Program-made: the position numbers and the translations under genes | NCBI GenBank assembly: GCA_036874045.1 | Contig: CM072342.1 | Span: 20,391,001-20,455,000, forward strand | Direction of reading: 5' to 3' | DNA: 64,000 nucleotides | Origin: Cymodocea nodosa | Taxonomy: Eukaryota > Streptophyta > Magnoliopsida > Alismatales > Cymodoceaceae | Shown: positions 46,794 to 57,731 of the stretch, piece after piece | Position numbering within the stretch: position 1 is the first letter of the stretch | Layout: each line of letters begins with the position of its first letter | Notes under the pieces: model-generated | The model's database searches: none | Told to the model about the DNA's origin: nothing | Seen by the model: the letters and a program-made list of their open reading frames with translations, nothing else

Positions 46794-49700
46794 TGTTAGA
46801 ACCTGAGTATTTTGATAATGCAAAACCTATGTGAGGAAACATAATGTATTTCATAATTAAGTCTATATTGCATTAGATCAGAAGGCTGTTAGAACAAATT
46901 CCAAGCAGATGAACAGATCGAGAAGGTTCCAGATGATACTACTTTCAAGTTACAAGAAAATCGGACTGTTACAAGACCAAGTATCCAAAGAGTAAAACAG
47001 CAGTAAGTCCGTCGGACGGTTAGAAGGATAACTATCCAATTTTACAAAGCCTTCGGAGAGTTATTAAATCAGATAGTTAAGTTGGTTGAATGATCAGAGA
47101 GTTATGGAGTTAACTATCCGAAAGAAAAAGGAAAATCGAAAAGTTAGAAAGGCAAACTATCCGAAACTTGAATCATTCAATAAATCACGTGCAGAAATAC
47201 AGAAAAGAAGCTTAAAGGACTTGTTGGAGAGTTAGATAACTATCCGAGTTTTCTTTTCGGAGAGTTAGATAAGTATTCAAGTTTTTCGGTAAGTTATAGG
47301 TATAACTTTCCGGAACTTAAGTCATTTTATTACGCATATGCAAAATGGAGAAGCTAGTAGTTGAAAGCTTAAAAAGGAAAAATCAGAAAGTTAGAAAGGC
47401 AAACTATCTGAAACTTAAGTCATTCAATAAATCACGTGCAGAAATACAGAAAGGAAGCTTAAAGGACTTGTCGGAGAGTTAGATAACTATTCGAGTTTTC
47501 TTTTCGGAGAGTTAGATAAGTATTCGAGTTTTTCGGTAAGTTATAGGTATAACTTTCTGGAACTTAAGTCATTTTATTACGCATGTGCAAAATGGAAAAG
47601 CCGGTAGTTGAAAGCTTAAAAAGGGAAAATCGGAGAGTTAGATAACTATCTGAAATTTCAAAGAGAGTTTTGGTAAGTTACAGTTTAACTATCCAAAACT
47701 TAAGTTATTGAAATTGCCACGTGTAGAATTCTAGAGAGAAGCTCAAATAAGTTTTCGGAGAGTTAAAAAGATAACTATCCGAAATCCTGAAGCGTTTCGG
47801 TGAGTTACAGGGATAACCATCCGAAACTTAAGTCAGCCTTTTATGCACGTGCTAAATTGAAGCAATCGGAAAGTTAACAGAAGGCTACTGTAGCGAACTA
47901 TACGACGGTTATATAACTATTCGGTGAGTTACAGTTATAAGTATTCGATTGAATGATAGCTCGTAGTAAATATTTTGGAATCCTACCTGGCAAAAAGGTT
48001 TAAGTGATCTTTCGGTGAGTTACAGATATTCTTCGAAGAGTTACACAACTAACTATCCGAAAGGTTAGGAAAATCGGTAAGACATCTTGAAATAACTTTT
48101 TGAACGGTAACTTACCGTATTTGACTGATGTCTACTCAAGTACAGTAGAATACATCCGTTGACAAAGAAATATGATTGTTATACCTTTGGTATAAATATG
48201 AGGAGTTTAAGAAAGGAAAACACAGAGATAACGGATATACCACATATAGTGAGCTACACTCCAATTCCAATTATACTCAAGTCTGCAAACAGTGAAGCAT
48301 ATTCTAAAGATCTACTGTAGAAAAGTCTGCGCCAAAACTCTGATTGAAATATTAAAGCTGTTGGTTCATGGCTTCAACCTGAAAGCTACATTTAGTGTTG
48401 GTTTGAGTTTCGACTTGAAAACTCTAGAGGTTGGTTTACTGAAGTTTATACCTGAAAACTTCTGTGTAGTTGGTTCTTACTTTGACCTGAAAACACGTGT
48501 GTAAGTGTTGAAACACTTAGTGAAGCCCAAGTGAATCTTGGGGGTGGACTAGCGAAGTTGGTGAACCACCTAAAAATTTGCTGTGTTTCTTGTCTCTACT
48601 GATTTGCATTCGCTTAGTGTTTAGAATGAAAAGTGCATATTATTAATGGTTAAATGATGGTTAATTGCATAATATTTATCTTTTCATATGAGAATTAAGC
48701 TATTATGTTATAATTGCACCGTTATATGTTTTAATTGAAGAATCTGCTTAATTTTGGGGAATTAATGTTAATTTAGTACATTTTTGAACTGTCGATAAGT
48801 TGCAGGCTGTAAAATTCTTAAGTATCCAAATTTTCTAATATTTCGGACAATTATGTTTAACATACCGAACATATTTCAGATAGTTATGTTTAATAGATCG
48901 AACATATATCGGATAGTTATATTTAAATTGCCGAACAGTTATGTTTTGAAAGAATATTTTATTATTTCCTGAAGTACATGTGTCAAAACCATAATGCATG
49001 ACTTAAGTGAACTTTCAGTGAGTTATCTATAACTATCCGAAATTGCAGCTGGGCATCAGACAGTTATATGTGTAACCCTTCGAAATCTTTTTTTATTTAT
49101 AAAATAGCTGAGGACACGTGTCATGTTATAGGAAAGTGACTTAAGTGGATTTTCGATGAATTATCTCTAACTATCCGAAATACATCGGATAGTTAGACTT
49201 GTAACTCTCCGAAATGTGTATTTTATTATTAAACTGCTGTTGACACGTGTCGATATCTGGTAGATTTACTTAAGTTATATATCGGTGAGTTATTTGTAAC
49301 TATCCGAAATGCATCTGAGCATCAGATAGTTAAGTTTATAAGTATCTGAAAAGCACCTGAGCATCAGATAGTTAAATTTATGGACGTGTTTTATAGTTAA
49401 ATCAACGAAAAAAGTCCATTGAGTTATTTGTAACTCCACGGACTATTTATTTTCTAATATGCCACTGTAGCGGTTGCAGAAACAGGACAGTTGGAAGAAA
49501 AATCACGATTGCATGTATTACGTAGGGAGAAATCATCGTCGTTGATATGAATAAAGGAAATCCAATCGACCATTCAAGTAGAAGTAGTTACTACTGAAGA
49601 AATATAAAAGAAAAGAAGAAAAAGAAGAAGGTGTGTGATCGATGGACGGCCAGTGTGTATAGAGGGGGAGTACCGAGCTTTCTACAAGCAGTATCGGTAA

Positions 49701-50815
49701 TTCTCCAAAGTACCACACCAACCATCGTTACCACCACCATCACCACCATAATCACCAACCATCGGAGGTCTGTGAGAATATTTTCTTGATGTCGGGTCGA
49801 TTCCGAGCCAAACATAGTGCTTGATAACCACTGTGAAGAGTGATCGCGTCGCGGGAAGGGAAGCCATTTTCACCAAGCGCCGACTCATATTTGAGGAGAT
49901 CGTAAAGCTTCTAGCCTTGACTTCAGGTTGATGCCTGTATACTGAAGAGGAGATTATCTTGCAATTCTGGACTCGCGATTCTATAGGGAGAGGAGACAGG
50001 ATTGTAAGTGGTTTAATTTTCAGTGGTGTAATTGCGTCGTATGTAGTGACGGAAGTATTTACTATCGAGTGAGATTACTTTACATTTCACCTTTCGCCTA
50101 TTTCCATGTTCATATTAAAACAAAAATACCAAAAATAATTTATCTATGTTTGTATGTTGTATTTGAGTGCTGTATTGTTTGTGTTGTATCGTGATTAATG
50201 TTATTTTTGTCAGTGTTGTGATTGTTTTATGTTGTTTTAGTTTTATAGTTTACTGAAATTGGTTTGTTCAAAAGACTTAAAGATTTTAATAGTTACTGTT
50301 TGAATTATCTGAATGTTAGTATTGCTTAATGATAAATCCAATGTTAGCTAACATTAAAGAGCTTAATTGATGTTATTTACAATCTGTGGAATTACCCAAT
50401 GGTTGGCTGAATTCCTCTGTAAATAGCAGTACTAAAAAGAAAAGGCAGGCTTGTGGAGTTAACTTAAGTCCACGAGGCTAGTCCGTTGAGTTAGCTATAA
50501 CTCAACGAACTTTGTCCGTTAAGTTAACTGTAATTCAATGGAGAGCTTATTGAATATATAAATTTGATTATTAACAAACGAACAGTTCTCAAGTTCTTCA
50601 GCAATTCCCTATGGGATCGACCTATACTTACACATTGATACAATAGACACTGTGCACTTGTAGTTAAAGTACAAATTGAAATTAATGTTTAAATTATATT
50701 AAAGGTTGTTTGTTTGCTTCTAAAAGAAAGAATAGGCATAAAGATAAATTAACTAAGTAAAAACAGAAGTAACAAATCCAAGTTTTTCTAGTGTAGTGCT
50801 GGGAAAACTCAAACA
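46794..50815 (+). repeat. Probable 5' LTR of an Athila-like gypsy element (about 4.0 kb)
   Basis: Begins TGTTAGAACC exactly where LINE copy 2 is interrupted. It ends ...CTCAAACA seven bases before a primer-binding site. The 4,022-bp length is large but within the range of some plant gypsy lineages. No second LTR is in the window to confirm the limits. The stretch at 46,900-49,480 is dense in repeats of an imperfect palindrome (CGGAtAGTTA / TAACTATCCG), and 48,360-48,500 has four 33-38-bp units starting GTTGGTT. Confidence 0.65.
46900..49480. repeat. Dispersed AGTTA...TAACTATCCGAA motif family
   Basis: Dozens of partial copies of a roughly 20-bp motif, such as GAGTTAGATAACTATCCGAA, occur at irregular spacing in the LTR. 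The two halves AGTTA and TAACT are complementary, so each copy is a short imperfect palindrome. A larger duplication is also visible: a stretch of about 240-250 bp starting near 47,150 recurs near 47,400 (GTGCAGAAATACAGAAA...GGAGAGTTAGATAACTAT). Confidence 0.8.
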
Positions 50816-50822
50816 AGTTTTA

Positions 50823-50840
50823 TGGCACCATTGCTGGGGA
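50823..50840 (+). other. Gypsy primer-binding site
   Basis: TGGCACCATTGCTGGGGA is a lightly mutated form of the TGGCGCCGTTGCCGGGGA site (tRNA-Asp type) used by Athila/Tat-lineage gypsy elements. Confidence 0.8.
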
Positions 50841-50922
50841 ATTGAATTGACTAGAATTGAATTGAATTGACTAGATATAAGCAGGGTTTAGAGATGTTTC
50901 GTTTTAATAGCCAAAGAGTTGT

Positions 50923-51876
50923 GTGTTTTCTTCTGTAATTGAGAATATGACATATGCTTATGCTCAAAGATTTCTGAAACCTGTAATTAGCATATGTGAA
51001 TTCTACAATTCTGAAGGACATGACATTTCTAACTATTTAAAATTGAGACGTTTACAGATGACTAGATCTCATGAACAACAAATGAATTATCCTCAATATA
51101 ATAGAGCCGAGTCTGAGAATTCTATAGTTTACCCAACTGATGGTCAGTATAGAATATGTAATATGTTGAGAGACACAGAAGTTTGAGATAGGTATGACAG
51201 ATTGGAGCGTAGTATAGAGCAAAACCTGGACAAACTAGAATACTTTATGTGTCAACAACAAGAAGTGAACCAAGTAAACTATAAGGAAGCATATTCAGAA
51301 CCTAAAAAGGATATAATTTACGAAACTGAAAAAACCATAATGAAAATTGATCAAAAATTAAATGCAATGAGATTAGATGATCTGTAAAGAAAATTAAAAG
51401 CATTAGACGAATATACAATGAAAATATAAGTTATGCAACAAGACAATGAAAATTATAATGTTATAAACCTGCATAATTTACAAAATATACAGCAAACAGA
51501 GAATATTAATGCAAGAGAATTTAAAGAATGCACTTTAAAACTAAAAACAATTGAAGATCATAATTATGAAAATGATATACATAAATATCATAAGAGTAAT
51601 GAAAATCTGGAAGATGTATGTGTAACATTAAGATCTGGAACTAATATACCACCAAGAACTCAAAATGAAAATGATATAGAGGTAGATAAGAGTAAAAATC
51701 AAAATGATAATGAAAATGTAATATCTAAAAATTTAAAAGTCACTAAAGAACAATCTGAATTTGCTAATGAAGCTAAAAATGATCAAACAAATCAAACAAA
51801 AGAAAAAGAATCTTTTAAATCACAATCTTTAACACCATATCCTGAAAGATTACAACAAACAATACCTGAAAAATAA
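50923..51876 (+). pseudogene. Gypsy gag remnant
   Basis: Three consecutive open pieces (50,923-51,186, 51,202-51,387, 51,433-51,876) rich in Asn, Glu and Lys. The third contains TLRSGTNIPP, matching the LRSGxxxxPP stretch near the end of Athila gag. The pieces are separated by in-frame stops or small shifts. The retroviral-type gag N-terminal domain is not evident, so a 5' part may have been lost. Confidence 0.7.
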
Positions 51877-51921
51877 GAACAAATCAGAGAAATTTTTGAA
51901 AAAGTACAAGTTAACATTCCT

Positions 51922-52353
51922 TTGTTAGATTTATTACAGAAAATGCCACATTGTGCTAAATTTTTGAAGGATTGGTGTACTAAGAAAAGAGAGCGAAAAG
52001 TTCTTAGAAATGTCTTTTTAGCTGAGCAAAGTAATTCCCTACTTCTACCACAAATTCCTAAAAAGTTATTTGATCCTGAAATCCCTATTATATCATGCAC
52101 CATAGGAAATACCATTCTAGAAAGAACCTTAATAGACTTAAGTGCAGGTATAAATGTAATGCCAGGTGATATATTTGCATCCTTAGGATTAGAAGGCTTA
52201 ACTCCTACTAGTACGATTATTCAATTAGTTGATAGAAGTATAAGATACCTTAGAGGAAAAATAGAGAATGTTTTAATTAAAATCAAAAATTTTATATATC
52301 CTATTGATATTGTAATTTTGGATTCCCAACAAATTAAGCGTAAAAAGTTATAA
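51922..52353 (+). pseudogene. Gypsy protease region
   Basis: Reads PHCAKFLKDW and KKRERKV, as in the gag-protease linker of Athila-type elements (YAKFLKE...KRK). It continues through CTIGNTILERTLIDLSAGIN and VMPGDIFASLGL. The normal catalytic stretch is DLGASINVMP; here it is DLSAGINVMP, so the conserved Gly is displaced. The C-terminal part ends YPIDIVILD. Confidence 0.8.
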
Positions 52354-52372
52354 AGAAGCAATAGTTTGGACT

Positions 52373-53369
52373 ATGATTGATATAAAAGGGTTAAGTTCAA
52401 CTTTATGTTGTCACCACATATATTTAGAAGAGAATGCTAAACCTGTTAGAATTCCTGAGAGGAGATTAAATCCAAACATTAAAGAAATATTCAAGAAGGA
52501 AATAGTGAAATGGTTAAATAATTACATAATTTATCCGATTTCTGATAGCTCGTGGGTTAGCCCAATCCATGTAGTTCCAAAGAAATCAAGATTAATAGTT
52601 ATTAGGAATGAAAGTCAAGACTTGATACCTATTAGAATTCAATCAGGCTGGAGAGTATGTATAGACTATAGAAATCTGAATGTTGTGACTAAGAAAGATC
52701 ATTTTCCCTTACCTTTTATAGATCAAATGCTGGAAAGCTTAGTAAGGCAAGAATATTTTTGTTTCCTAGACGAGTATTCAGGGTATAATCAAATTCCAGT
52801 AGCATTAGAGGATCAAGAGAAAACAACTTTCACCTATCCTGATGGAACTTATGCTTTTAAGAAAATACCATTCGGATTATGTAATGCACTAGCTACCTTT
52901 CAAAAGTGTATGCAAGGCATATTTACTGGAATGACTAAAGATTTCTTAGAAATATTTATGGATGATTTTACTATATATGGAAACTCATATGAAATTTATT
53001 TAAGATATTTAGACCAAATATTAAAACATTGTGTGGAAAAAATTTGATTTTAAATTGGGAAAAATGTCACTTCATGGTTAAACAAGGAATAGTCTTAGGG
53101 CATGTTGTTTCTAAGAAAGGTCTAGAAGTAGACAAAGCTAAAATAGAAGTAATTTCTAATCTACCAGAACCTAAATCAATAAAAAATATTAGATCATTTC
53201 TAGGACATGCTGGTTTTTATAGAAGATTTATTATAGACTATAGCAAAATAGCTATACCTTTAACTAATCTATTAAAAGATGTCCTATTTAACTTTGAAGA
53301 TTGGAGAAGAGTATAAATGTTCAGTTTGATGAAGATCTAATCCAGAATTTCAAAAAGTTGAAGATTAGG
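52373..53369 (+). pseudogene. Gypsy reverse transcriptase, interrupted
   Basis: RT with SWVSPIHVVPKKS, WRVCIDYRNLNVVTKKDHFP, DEYSGYNQI, PFGLCNALATFQKCM and the catalytic FMDDFTIYGNS (52,955-52,990). A frameshift near 53,040 moves the reading to 53,029-53,316 (GIVLGHVVSKKGLEVDKAKI, RSFLGHAGFYRRFI). A second shift near 53,310 leads to FDEDLIQNFKKLK, the start of the RNase H region, and similarity then ends at a telomere-like repeat near 53,369. The rest of pol and the 3' LTR are not in the window. Confidence 0.88.
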
Positions 53370-53397
53370 TTTAGGGTTTTTTTTTTTTTTTTTTTTT
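53366..53397 (+). repeat. Telomere-like join with T21 run inside gypsy pol
   Basis: TAGGTTTAGGG followed by about 21 T. On the left is gypsy coding sequence ending AAGATTAG; on the right is SINE copy d. Only about one and a half TTTAGGG units are present. Confidence 0.85.
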
Positions 53398-53726
53398 CAA
53401 GGTCCTCCTTAGACACTCAAACAGCCTGATGAACACCAGGAGTATCCTTAGAGGTGATAGAAGGTGAACCTTCATGAACACTCAAACAGCCTGGTATATA
53501 ACATGTGAGTCTCAATAGACACTCAAATGGCATGGTATACACTAGAAGTATCTAAAGAGATGCTTGAGCAGAGCTCCTATAAGTGATGCTAGTCAACACT
53601 ACTGCCCATAGGCACTGCACGAGAACTTCCCAAGTGGTCACCCATCCTGGTTCTGCACCTGCCCAAACACAGTTAACTCCAGAGTTCTTATAGGAGTCAG
53701 TGCCTGGTAGTAGGTGTAAATGCACC
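53398..53726 (-). mobile_element. 5S-derived SINE-like element, copy d (internally deleted)
   Basis: The minus-strand 5S-like head at 53,726-53,611 is well preserved (GGATGGGTGACCACTTGGGA). The body has lost about 70 bp, including part of the second and third 65-bp repeats and the middle part. The poly(A) tail joins CCCTAAACC. Confidence 0.8.
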
Positions 53727-53765
53727 TAGGGTTAGGGTTTAGGGTTTAGGGTTAGGGTTTTTTTT
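53727..53765 (+). repeat. Telomere-like array with T8 run
   Basis: Four to five units mixing TTAGGG and TTTAGGG, ending in a T run. It lies between the 5' end of SINE copy d and the 3' end of LINE copy 3. Confidence 0.85.
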
Positions 53766-54418
53766 AAAAAAAAAAATAAATAAATCTATCCTGTAATATT
53801 CATCAGGGGATAGTCCTGCAAAGGGGGAAGATAAACCAAATAAATTTGGTTTGAACTACAAGTACAATTTTTGAAAGAGAAGCTAGAAGAAAAAACCTTG
53901 AAAAACGGTTTGACCTAGAGATATAACGGTTTTATCGAAAAGAAGATTTAGTCTAGCCGAAAAAATCAGAACGGTCTGACCGTTAAAGTAGACGTTACGG
54001 TGATACTGATCCTATTGATCGGTAAGACCGTAGAAGAAACGGTCTGACCGAAGCACCTGACCGATCAGACTGACGCAGGTTTAAATCGCCGGAAGGCATT
54101 TGAACCCAGAAAAAATAATAAAATATAATAAGGCTATTTTTCGGTTCAACCATCTCAGCAGAGCGATTGAACCGAAGGGACTCCGGTGGTACCTAAAAAT
54201 TGTTTCGGTTAAACCGGAGGTCACCAAATTTTTGTTGTAGATTTCTTCCAGACCGATCCTGGTGTTGGTTTGACCGGAAGGAGAACGGTGCGACCGGATG
54301 TTCTGACAACGACATGTGCGTCTGCCGAAGCTGCGGGTAGCGTCTGACGAGCGACTGTCAGACTGAAGAAGCGTCGGGCTGTATTCCTCGATTTTTGTTT
54401 TTCAAGAACGGTGAACTG

Positions 54419-57400
54419 CTATCTGCTCATTTCTTCCGAAACTTTAAATAGTTGGAAAAAATGCGATATTCTCCCGATTACTGCAGAAATATTTGGTTGA
54501 ATGTTACGAAAGATAATATCACACCTGTGGAGCCAGATGCACCATAATGTTGTTGCTGTTAAGTATTTAAGAATATTCAACCGTGGAGATTTTTTCCGAG
54601 AAAATTTTTTTTGTTTGCTCCATTCTTTCCAGTTGGTAATCCCATCAATATTTAGGATGTTGTTGAGTCGATGTATCAAATCTTTGACAAACCTGCAATC
54701 GTAAAAAATATGTTGGGCTGTTTCTGAGTTATTGCTGCATAAGCTGCACATAGAAGGGAGATAATATCCTGCCTGCGTTCGAATATCATCCACTGGAATG
54801 ATATTTCTGTTGAGTTTCCACAGGAAAACTGAAATTTTCGTGGGAATCTGCGTAGACCACATGCCTTTAAGCTTGTTGTCTTGATGGTGATGAACTCGCA
54901 CTAATTCCCAAGCTGTTTTGATCGAGAATTTATGGCCACTTAAAGCTCCAGTTTCCTGAAATAAATGTTTGTAATTTCTCCAACAACTATTGAACATTTT
55001 GTTGATATTATTGCCTTGTTCTTCTGCTATTTGATCCATCGACCCATGTATAGCATTTATGGCATGAGCCCAGATACTTGAGTTTTCCAGTATTTTTTTG
55101 ATTTGCTTCAATCTGAAAGCGGTAATCTGATCTCTTATATTTCTGATATCAAGTCCATTTTCTGTAATAGGTCTAGCTATTCTTCCCCATGAGAGCCAAT
55201 GAAAATTCTTTTTGGTATTGTCTCCAAACCAGAAAAATTTAGCACAAATGGAATTGATTCTGTTGATAATGCCTAAAGGAAGTGGAATGGCACTTAGAGT
55301 GTGTATAGGTATGGAATTCAGGACATGTTTAATCAGCATAAGTCTACCTCCTTGATTGAGAAATTTTGCCTTCCAGCCTGCCATTTTGTTTTGAATCTTG
55401 TCAATCAGATATTGAAAATATTTTATCCTCGGTTGTCCTTTGAAGATGGGGCAGCCTAAGTAGATAAATGGCCAGTGACCTTGCTTGCAACCAAGAATGT
55501 CCTTTATGAATGCAATGCGATGTGTTGGACTTTTCTTGGATACTAAGAAGTTGCTTTTTTCATAATTAATCTTTTGGCCAGTAGTCATTTCATATTTCTT
55601 GAGAATATCGATGACTTTCTGAAGCATAGATTTCCTACCATTTAGGAATAAAAGGGCGTCATCTGCAAAAAGCAAGTGAGAAATACGCCAATGTCTGCTT
55701 TGGCATTTGTAAGGAATATAGTATGATTCCTGTTGTAGCTTAAGTAGCGCTCTACTTAGCAATTCTTCTGTGATAATAAAAAGGAGAGGTGAAAGTGGAT
55801 CCCCTTGACGAAGACCTTTAGAAGGGTAAAAAGTTTGTGAGGGTGCTCCATTGAATAACACTGACGTAGGGTTGTCAGAAATACAGTTTGCAATGATGTT
55901 GATGATTGTGGAGTCAAAACCAAAAGCTTTAAAGGTACGAAAAATAACCATCCAATTCATTTTATCAAAAGCTTTTTCCATATCTAATTTGACAATGAGA
56001 TTACCTCACCGATGGCCTTGATCAATATATTGAATCAATTCTTGTGCTAAGGAAATATTATCATGAATACTTCTTTCCTTGATGAAAGCTGCTTAGGTGG
56101 GAGATATCATAAGTGAAATCACATTGGAGATTCTGTTGGCAATAACTTTGGCTATTACCTTGTAAGAGATGTTGCATAAACTGATAGGCCTGAAATCTGC
56201 AAAGTTTTCTGGTTGCTTTCTTTTTGGAATCAAAGCAATAAATGTGGCTTTCCATTTGTTGTTAAGTCTTGCACTTGTAAAAAAATATTGTACAGCAGCA
56301 CAAAAATCTGTACCAATTACCTCCCAGAATTTCGTATAGAATTCTGTTGTGAAACCATCTAGGCCGAGAGCTTTGTTATTAGGGAGAGAGACTAAGACAT
56401 CTTTTATTTCAACAATAGTAGGAATTTCCCATAAAGACTGATTGTGACTTTCATTTAAGACTCTCGGTATATTATCAAACAGACTCTGATCCTCAGTAAC
56501 TTGTTGAGAATGTAAGAATTCTGAAAAGTAGTCTTTACCTCTCTTTTTGAATTGTTCTTCATCTTCATTTCCTATTTGCATATTTTTGAAATGATCCTTC
56601 GAGTTTCTCCTTTTGATAATTTGATGAAAGAATCTTGTGTTTCTGTCCATTTCTGACAACCAATTAATGTGAGAACTTTGTTTCAGAAAACTATATTGTC
56701 TGGCTGTATTTTTATAAGCTTATCTTTGAGATTTATAACCATGGCATTTTCCTCTATCGTACAAGTCTCCGGCTCTGTCTGAAATTTCTGCTCTAAAGAA
56801 TTAGTTTGTTTCAAAATATTCTGTTCCTCAGAAAAAATATTTCCCACTTTATTTCTATTCCAACTAATGAGAGCTTTCATTAGAATCTTGAGCTTAGCAC
56901 TGAAGTTTGTGATTGGGTTCTGGAATTTTGCACTGCTCCAAACGTTTCTGACTATATGATCTATATCTTCAAAAGATAACCAGAAATTTTTAAATTTGAA
57001 CGATCTTGGGCCCCATCCTATGATATTTTTGTTTTGAATCCTGACGTAAGCATGATCTAAGCAAATCCGTTCTCCATAAATAATCTCGTCTGTGAATTAT
57101 TCAAACAAAGGATTATTCAACAAAATGCGGTGTAATCTTGCTAATTTTCTGTTTTTGCCAGTTCTATTGTTGCACCAGGAAAACGAATCTCCAAAATGGG
57201 AGGGTTCTATGAGTTGGTTTTGATTTATGAAATCATTGAACTCCTGTCTAGCTGACTGATGCATGTGAATAATATTCTGAACTTCATCTGTATGTCTAGT
57301 AACATTGAAATCTCCCCCAAGCAACCACGGGTCATGTGCAATTCTTGTATTCAGATCCGTTAAGTAATCCCAAAGATTTCTACGGATATTCTGATTGCAT

Positions 57401-57705
57401 GAAGCATAAACCACCGAAACTAAAAGATCTTGGTAAGATGATTTTAAAACCTTGTAAGTGATGGCTTGTGAGTGGGACTCCCAATGTTGAATATCCAGAT
57501 TATCAGACCAAAAAGCACATATCTTTGAATTTCCATAGTGATGATTCTAATTAATATTTTCTGCAAATTTTCGAGCATCATCTTCAGACATAAAGTGTTC
57601 CTGTATGAATATTGTTTGTAACTTATGCTTCTCTATCAGATTTTTGACAAAATTTTGGGTTGATTTATTTACCAACCCTCGGCAATTCCAAAATAATATA
57701 TCCAT
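54419..57705 (-). pseudogene. LINE ORF2 (endonuclease-RT), copy 3, broken
   Basis: Starts MDILFWNCRGLVNKSTQNF near 57,705. Endonuclease pieces include GGDFNVTRHTDEVQ (57,320). RT pieces run from 56,659 (GLDGFTTEFYTKFW, FADFRPISLCNISYK) and 55,981 (LLFADDALLFLNG, KINYEKSNFLVS). The C-terminus has the zf-RVT motif CSLCSNN...AQHIFYDC. Point stops are at 56,093-56,095 (TAA where copy 4 has Gln) and 56,006-56,008 (TGA where copy 4 has Gly). Further breaks lie in the endonuclease half. Its C-terminus is about 37 residues longer than in copy 4. Confidence 0.9.
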
Positions 57706-57731
57706 ATTATCAGTGTTTGGCCACTTCAATC

